From: Panonychus citri | Taxonomy: Eukaryota > Arthropoda > Arachnida > Trombidiformes > Tetranychidae | Length of the DNA: 64,000 nt | Direction of reading: 5' to 3' | Assembly (NCBI RefSeq): GCF_014898815.1 | Contig: NW_026515546.1 | Span: forward strand, 186,001-250,000 | In this document: positions 58,632 to 64,000 of the stretch, one piece after another | Numbering within the stretch: the stretch's first letter is position 1 | Layout of the letters: the number at the start of each line of letters is the position of its first letter | Position numbers and translations under genes: made by a program | Notes under the pieces: generated by a model | The model's input: the letters and a program-made list of their open reading frames with translations, nothing else | Told to the model about the DNA's origin: nothing | Databases searched by the model: none

Positions 58632-59681
58632 ATGAATTTCAATATTATTCTCATCGTTTTAGGCCCGTATTCACCAACCGTAATCAAATTTGATTCTAGA
58701 TTTAAATCTGCTAATCACAGCTTTTGTCTTTCACCAACCATAATCAAATCTTGATCTCTAATCAAAGTTAAGTTCGGATCAATTTGATTCCGGAATTAAA
58801 AAATCTAGTTTCACCAATCGAAATCAATTGATCTCAGCTCAAATTGTTGTTTCACCAACCAAAATCAAACCAATTTGATTGTAGAAGTCCTGATCAAATT
58901 TTGATCTTAGTAATTACCATGATCAAATTTTGATTTCGACTTTTTTTTCTCTTTTTTTCTAATCTAACTCATTTTTTCCGAATTTTTTTTTAATGAATTG
59001 GTTTATACCATAATGCTCTATTATTTTTCTACAATTTTCGCTAGCGTAAAGAAGATTTTTTTTTACTTAAAAATCTCAACAAAGATATTTAGAAAACTTG
59101 ATCAGTGTAATCATATAACTTGTTAATTGTTTGGAAATCAATCTCAATTTCAAGTCTTTTCCATAAACAATTAATTAATTCATCCACTTCAAATTAACCG
59201 CTTTTGTCTAAAGAGAAATAATTTTTTATTGTTGTGACCGTTGTTTTGTTTGATGATCGGTTGGTTAAAAAAATTAATTAAAAATTAGGGGTAAAAATGA
59301 AAAAATAGGGAAAAAAGACAAAAACACGCCCTTTTAGGGACAATTTCTTAATTGAATTAAGATTAATTTGAGTTAAGCTTAAATCAAATTAAAGTCGGAA
59401 TCAATGATTCCGGAATCAACTAATCAGGCTTGGTGAAACTACTTTATGCTTTAAACTCGGAATCATTTTGATTCCAGGATCAGTTGATTACAGCTTTTGA
59501 TTACGGTTGGTGAATATGGGCCTTAGTTTCTCTCCTTGGAGTTGCCATAGCGCAACTAACAAAAGAAGCTAATGCGAAATTCTTATGTGGTTATCAATAC
59601 GACTCTGCAAGTCAAGCTTACAAAGATTGTTTCAAGACTTTTACTGGTAGATACCCGGATGATCCACCAAGTAGCTCCTAG
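58632..59681 (+). pseudogene. MNFN secreted-peptide gene split by a PIF/Harbinger-like MITE
   Basis: Exonic sequence is 58632-58661 (MNFNIILIVL) and, after the 861-bp element, 59526-59681 (signal-peptide end, then Cys-containing mature part with AYKDCFKTFTGRYPDDPPSS). Outside the insertion the frame is undamaged, and the family promoter (ATAAAAAGGACC near 58547, CATCAGTTTCATTTG near 58574) is kept. The insertion lies inside the signal-peptide code and opens only a short chimeric frame. It therefore looks like a recent loss of function, unless the element is spliced out, for which no GT-AG boundary is seen. Confidence 0.88.
58662..59522. mobile_element. PIF/Harbinger-like (Tourist-type) MITE, 861 bp
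   Basis: Terminal repeats GGCCCGTATTCACCAACCGT and inversely GGCCCATATTCACCAACCGT match over about 27 bp with one mismatch. The flanks are TTA on both sides (58659-58661 and 59523-59525), a 3-bp duplication proven by uninterrupted paralogues. TTA targets and GGCC-type ends are typical of PIF/Harbinger. The motif TTTCACCAACCAAAATCAA or close variants recurs inside near the left end (about 58728, 58810, 58849), with inverse traces near the right end, so subterminal repeats are present. No transposase frame. Confidence 0.9.
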
Positions 59682-59814
59682 AATATTTAGATTTCGATAT
59701 ACCATTTGGATTTTACTCCAAAAACTGTAACTTTTCTGATGATAAAATGTTTACAATGAGAATAAAATAATTTAAGCAACAATTTTCTTATCAAAAACAA
59801 TTATTTCGAATCGT

Positions 59815-60540
59815 GTCACCAAACCATTTTTTTTTGTATTATTTCAGTTTGATAAATCATTCGAATGGAAGTTCCGAATGATTTAATCGGAACAGTAGAA
59901 TTCGATACATCATGAAATTCTCTGCCTGTCAAGCCAATTATCAACCGTTTCGTTCCTCTTGTTTTCGCTAATAAATTATTTCAACTTCTTCGTCACAACG
60001 AGTCTCAATATAATTCTCTTCGTTCTCGCCTCTTTTCTTGGTGCTATTTTAATGCAAGTTTATCAATAAAAAATTTGGTAAATTTAATTATGTGATTAAA
60101 TTCATTGTTTCATTTCAGTCTAAGGAGTTAATTTACACTAAATTTTATATCATAAATAATTAACTAACATGATTTCGTAGCTATTTTTTAGTCTCTTTTC
60201 CCTGCACTAGGTAACACCACTCCTGACGATTCTTTCTCAATATTCAACAGTTGATCATTTGGTTGAAATTGTTGAAATTTATTTTAATTGTTTTTCTTTT
60301 CATTCAATAATTTGGATCTTAAAAGATTGTAAATGTTTAATTTTCTATTCAAGGAAGTGGATTTAGTTGGGATACAGATTTTTCTTCAAGTAAAATGGAA
60401 ATTGGTCAATATCGAGAAGAAAAATTTCACAATTGTCTTTACTTTCGTTTAGAACAATTGTCATAAATTAAATTAACCCGATTCAGAATTAGGAGAATTA
60501 GAGGATAAATATTTCTCTATTTCCGAAGTTAAGAGAAAAA
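59815..60540. repeat. Segmental duplication, left copy (pairs with about 61790-62520)
   Basis: Both copies carry TATTATTTCAGTTTGAT, a decayed MNFN signal-peptide start, TTAATTATGTGATTAAATTC, TCTTTTCCCTGCACTAGG and AGGAAGTGGATTTA in the same order. At the right end both reach the last codons of the minus-strand secreted-protein gene type (GAGGATAAATATTTCTCTAT), so the duplication included the 3' end of that gene. Confidence 0.88.
59998..60069 (+). pseudogene. Start-less MNFN-type signal-peptide remnant
   Basis: The frame reads SLNIILFVLASFLGAILM after an ACG where the family has ATG, and stops after 23 codons. The downstream family body is missing. Confidence 0.7.
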
Positions 60541-60902
60541 GTTACTCAACAAGAGATAATGAAGAGGGTTAAGGATCAATTCGGTGTTGTAAATAAGATT
60601 CCAATAAGTAAATGCAAAAAAAATTGATTTTCACCTTCATAATTCTGAATTAATAGATTTCCATAAAGTCACAATTTCCCAAATTTCACAAGTTTTTTGG
60701 GTCGTGTGGGGTGAAATTAGAGAGGTGTGACTGTATTTGTTTTGATGACCAACTAACAACTACACTTGATATTCAAAGGAAATGAACAAAAAAATTCAAT
60801 TCTAAATTTCAATGAAGGAAACGTAAACAGTATATGAGATGAATAAGAGTAAAATGTTTATCTTATTTGTGTTGACTAACTAATTCTCACCTGCTAATTT
60901 CT

Positions 60903-61130
60903 TGCAGTCTCTTTCTCTTTCTTCCTCTCAGTCTCTTTCTCTCAGTCTCTTTCTTTCTCTTTCTCTTTCTTTCTCTTTCTTTCTCTTTCTTTCTCTTTCT
61001 TTCTCTTTCTTTCTCTTTCTTTCTCTTTCTTTCTCAGTCTCTTTCTCAGTCTCTTTCGCTCTCTTTCTCTCAGTCTCTTTCTCTCAGTCTCTTTCTTTCT
61101 CTTTCTTTCTCTTTCTTTCTCTTTCTTTTC
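60903..61130. repeat. Pyrimidine minisatellite, period about 10 bp
   Basis: TCTCTTTCTT repeats in tandem, with CAGTCTCTTT variants at both ends. The 117-codon Ser/Leu/Phe frame across it is a product of the repeat. Confidence 0.92.
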
Positions 61131-61370
61131 TCGCCTTTTCCAGCATATACGCGCTCAGACGTTACTGTCGCTGCAGTATGCCTAGTGCTCAATGTAAATA
61201 TTGTGAATGTAGTAAATATTGTGAAATCAGTAACAACAAGTTTATATCAGCATGACTAAGGACTTATCCGAAATGTAGTAAATAGTATTAATATACTAAA
61301 TCTCGAGTTAGTTAGAGCATAAGATGATCAATGTTAGTTCAATTGTCGATTAAACTTCCGAATAAAATGA

Positions 61371-61415
61371 TATAAAAAGGATCAATTTCAAGACGACTAT
61401 CATCAGATTCATTTC
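61371..61415 (+). promoter_or_regulatory. Core promoter of the MNLN gene at 61456
   Basis: TATAAAAAGGATCAATTTC at about 61371 followed by CATCAGATTCATTTC, the family arrangement. Confidence 0.65.
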
Positions 61416-61455
61416 TTTTGTTTCAAAAGTAAAATCAATCAACTTCTTCATCATC

Positions 61456-61643
61456 ATGAATTTAAATATTATCCTTATTGTTCTTGTTTCTTCATTACTC
61501 TTTGTTTCTCTTATTCTTGGAGCTGCCGCAGCGCAACTCTCACGTGAAGATCAAGCGAGAAAAGTATGTCGTCAAGCCGGCGTAGATGACTTATTATCGG
61601 TTAATTCAAGTCCATAACTGGTAAAGACCCGGATGATCGATAG
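61456..61643 (+). pseudogene. MNFN family member with frameshifted tail (53 aa as written)
   Basis: Starts MNLNIILIVLVSSLLFVSLI, with a signal peptide lengthened by a small internal duplication (VSSLLFVSLILG). The mature start is AQLSREDQARKVC with one cysteine. The frame then ends at 61615-61617. In another frame the family tail FKSITGKDPDDR follows up to 61641-61643, so a short indel near 61595 removed the second cysteine and tail. The promoter is intact, and a truncated 53-residue peptide could still be made. Confidence 0.75.
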
Positions 61644-61789
61644 CTCCTAGAATATTAAGATTTGGATATAAAATTTGTATTTTAATCCAAAAACTGTAAC
61701 TTTTCTGATGATAAAATGATTACACTGAGAATAAAATAATTTAAGCAAAAATTTTCTTGTTCAAAACAATTATTTCGAATCGTGTTTCT

Positions 61790-62520
61790 AAACTAAACCA
61801 GTGTTATTTCACCAAACTCTTTTTCTTTGTATTATTTCAGTTTGATTAATCCAATCGGAACAGTAGAGTTCGACCGAGTTCGGTAGAATTCACGAAATTC
61901 TATGCCTATAAAGCGAATTATCAGTTTCGTTCCTTTTGTTTTCGCTTAATAAATTATTTCAACTTCTTTTTCGTCATAACGAGTGTCAATGTAATTCTCA
62001 TCGTTCTCGCCTCTTTTCTTGGTGCTATTTTAATGCAAGTTTATCAATAAAAATTTGGTAAATTTAATTATGTGATTAAATTCATTGTTTCATTTCAGTC
62101 TAAGGAGTTAATTTACACTGAATTTTATATCATAAATCATTAACTAACATGATTTGGTAGCCATTTTTTAGTCTCTTTTCCCTGCACTAGGTAAACACCA
62201 CTCTGAACGATTATTTCTCAATATTAACATTCAACAGTTGATCATTTGGTTGTACAGTTTTGTAATTGTTGAAATTTATTTTAATTGTTTTTCTTTTCAT
62301 GCAACAATTTGGATCTAAAAAGGTTGTAAATGTTTAATTTTCTATTCAAGGAAGTGGATTTACTTGGAATACAGATTTTCTTTTCTGGTAAAAGTAAAGT
62401 AAAATGGACATTGGTCAACATTGAGAAGAAAAATTTCACAATTATCTTTACTTTCGTTTAGAACAATTATCATGAATTAAATTAACCCGATTCAGAATTA
62501 GGAAAATTAGAGGATAAATA
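61790..62520. repeat. Segmental duplication, right copy (pairs with 59815-60540)
   Basis: Same content as the left copy with scattered differences and small indels. It contains the second start-less signal-peptide remnant at 61979-62050 (again ACG for ATG) and ends inside the 3' end of the gene at 62482-63171. Confidence 0.88.
61979..62050 (+). pseudogene. Start-less MNFN-type signal-peptide remnant (second copy)
   Basis: Reads SVNVILIVLASFLGAILM after ACG, then stops. Because both duplicates have ACG, the start was lost before the duplication. Confidence 0.7.
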
Positions 62521-63171
62521 TTTCTCTATTTCCGAAGTATCCAATTTTCTGTAGCCTTTACGATTCTGTGATTGTTCATCATATCGTCGGATTATCGCTA
62601 AATAAGATCGTAAAACTTTATGATTCTGGTACAACGTTTGATCCAATCGAGCAATTTTACCCCACAAAGGACCAATTCATTTAGTTGTAATCTAGAACCT
62701 AAATTGATTGGATTCGCTTTCAGGTAATCAAAAACTTGATCTTCGGTCGGACAACAAGACGAATAAGGTCCAGATGATGGTTCGATAACTGATGTAAGAT
62801 ATTTGTTTTCATATTCTTTTGCTTTATCCTCAATGGTCAGTACCCGGTGGAAAGCATCGTCCAGGCCACCGGACAAATCGTCAATTTTACCTCGATGTAA
62901 AGTGAATATGTTTTTCAATAGACTGGAAAACTTTTGCAATAATCCATGAAAAGGCATTTGTAGTTTATAATCACCTAATCCTCTCGACTCGAGAATTGAG
63001 GCCAACGAATCTATTGGAATCGTCAACACAATTAGTTGATTAATTTGTCTAATTTTCTTCCCAATCAACAAGTTATACAGAAATTTGAATATTAAACTTA
63101 CCATAATCGTCAATGGTGACTACAGATGACACACAAGTTACAATTACGATGATTACAACAATTGATTTCAT
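62482..63171 (-). CDS. Secreted helical protein related to the MRVPI family, frameshifted in this copy
   Basis: Exon 1 (63102-63171) encodes a signal peptide, MKSIVVIIVIVTCVSSVVT, and the start of the mature part. A 91-bp intron (GTAAGT to AATAG) follows, and exon 2 runs from 63010. The signal-peptide-then-intron layout equals the MRVPI genes. Exon 2 begins SLASILESRGLGDY and LLQKFSSLLKNIF, loosely similar to EARGILSSL and KLRKFVTTVKDIL of the gene at 63719. Near 62665 the frame shifts: one frame continues to a stop at 62598, the other reads a longer helical tail (RLDQTLYQNHKVLRSYLAII) to 62482. This is either a recent pseudogene or a sequence error. Two adjacent cysteines (SSCCPTED) are present. 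Function unknown. Confidence 0.7.
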
Positions 63172-63718
63172 GTTGATTGACAATCACAACTTAAATTGAA
63201 CACTAAATTGTAAGATTTGATTGTTGATCGAATTGTAGTCAAACTAAAACTGAGAGACAAAAGTTTCATTGGTTGATGTTGTTTCTAATCATCAAACTAA
63301 CCATTAGATTGTTAATCACATTAGCAACAAAAATGATTAAACAATCATTAAAACAATCAATTAATTGCCTTTAAATCATTTATTGGAAACTTCCAATAAT
63401 CAATTTGATCATTGGAAATAAAAAGTCAAATGTTAAAATCATAATTTCCGGACTTAATTTAGTCTTAATGTTAATTGTTCATCTCATGAGATGCTGATTA
63501 TCATCCAAGAAAATTAAACGATTCATTTGCAATACCAATAATGATCATAAAACAAATTACATTGGAAAAACGATTAACAATTAACAATTGGCTATTTAAA
63601 AGCAGTTAACAAGTTAAATCACTTTTTAGTTGATCAAAAGTAATCAAACATCAAAGTTAATCAAATTAAATTTAATCAACCATTGATTTTGTGAGTTTCC
63701 AACTTAAACCAAGTCACA
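63172..63718. promoter_or_regulatory. Divergent promoter region between two secreted-protein genes
   Basis: 547 bp separate the two start codons, head to head. The right part (about 63360-63680) matches 39660-39990. No clear TATA/TCAGT pair of the MNFN type is seen, so this family is probably regulated differently. Confidence 0.6.
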
Positions 63719-64000
63719 ATGAGAGTACCAATTATCTTAGTTTTGATAATCAGTTTTAATTTATTTCTTCAAATTGTCTCAATCAACGCAGGTAAGAAAA
63801 CATATTAATCCCCTTAACCCTAATCCCCATCCTAATCTTAATCGAAAAAATCAAATTCTTTTTTCCTTTCTTTCGAAAAAGAGGATTTTGGTTCCTCAGC
63901 CGATGAAGTTGAGGCTCGTGGAATTTTGTCCTCTCTCGGCGGTGGACTCCATGAGAAATTACGGAAATTTGTGACCACCGTCAAGGACATTTTGCTCGGA
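63719..64000 (+). CDS. Small secreted protein, MRVPI family (cut by the window end)
   Basis: Exon 1 (63719-63791) encodes MRVPIILVLIISFNLFLQIV plus SINA. A 90-bp intron follows, and exon 2 opens at 63882 and is still open at the edge, giving 64 residues so far. Exon 2 starts EDFGSSADEVEARGILSSLG and continues with HEKLRKFVTTVKDILLG, more GC-rich and with more varied codons than the paralogue at 55831. The difference suggests an older, selected copy. The family intron (GTAAGAAAACATATTAATCC) is strongly conserved between copies. Function unknown. Confidence 0.8.

Noticed and set aside
60902..61255. 117-codon Ser/Leu/Phe ORF
   Set aside because: Produced by the TCTCTTTCTT minisatellite.

Overview
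The window is AT-rich nuclear DNA from a eukaryote. Spliced genes have short GT-AG introns of about 70-180 bp. Clear orthologues of animal genes are present: WDR18, PHAX and a testis-specific-kinase-like kinase. A core promoter of TATA box plus TCAGT initiator recurs upstream of small secreted-peptide genes. Together these point to a small-genome arthropod. An acariform (spider-mite-like) mite would fit, but that is inference and no marker in the window proves it.

Layout. (1) 1-3.2 kb: a decayed Ty3/gypsy retrotransposon on the minus strand, running off the left edge and studded with the palindrome TGAGATCTCA. (2) About 3.8-36 kb: a gene-poor stretch of simple repeats and AT-rich DNA. It contains a nearly identical 263-bp tandem array (12,085-14,871) leading directly into a 51-codon secreted-peptide gene (15,175), an inverted decayed copy of the array unit carrying a TA-flanked MITE, a small four-helix membrane protein gene with a frame problem (18.2-18.8 kb), and an 823-bp near-perfect hairpin MITE (24 kb). 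The CAGGTAA heptamer is frequent in this stretch. (3) 36.0-39.2 kb: two well-supported minus-strand genes, a TSSK-like kinase (2 exons) and PHAX (4 exons). (4) 39.6-64 kb: a fast-evolving cluster. It mixes about a dozen members of a small secreted-peptide family (MNFN-type signal peptide, usually two cysteines, TGKYPDD-like tail), members of a second secreted family (MRVPI-type signal peptide, one intron just after it), one intact WDR18 gene, two internally deleted WDR18 copies and smaller WDR18 fragments.

About half of the MNFN members are broken by frameshifts, stops, start loss or transposon insertion. Four kinds of non-autonomous DNA transposon are dated by insertion into genes, into paralogous flanks or into each other: TA-target, TTA-target PIF/Harbinger-like, 7-8 bp-target hAT-like, and a nested TA-target pair.

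How the parts relate. Intact MNFN genes share a promoter architecture with the isolated 15.2-kb gene and with a minus-strand gene at 47.3 kb, so they probably form one co-regulated set of secreted peptides. Their function is unknown. The WDR18 (rRNA processing) and PHAX (snRNA export) genes are housekeeping neighbours. WDR18 has been caught up in the local duplications.
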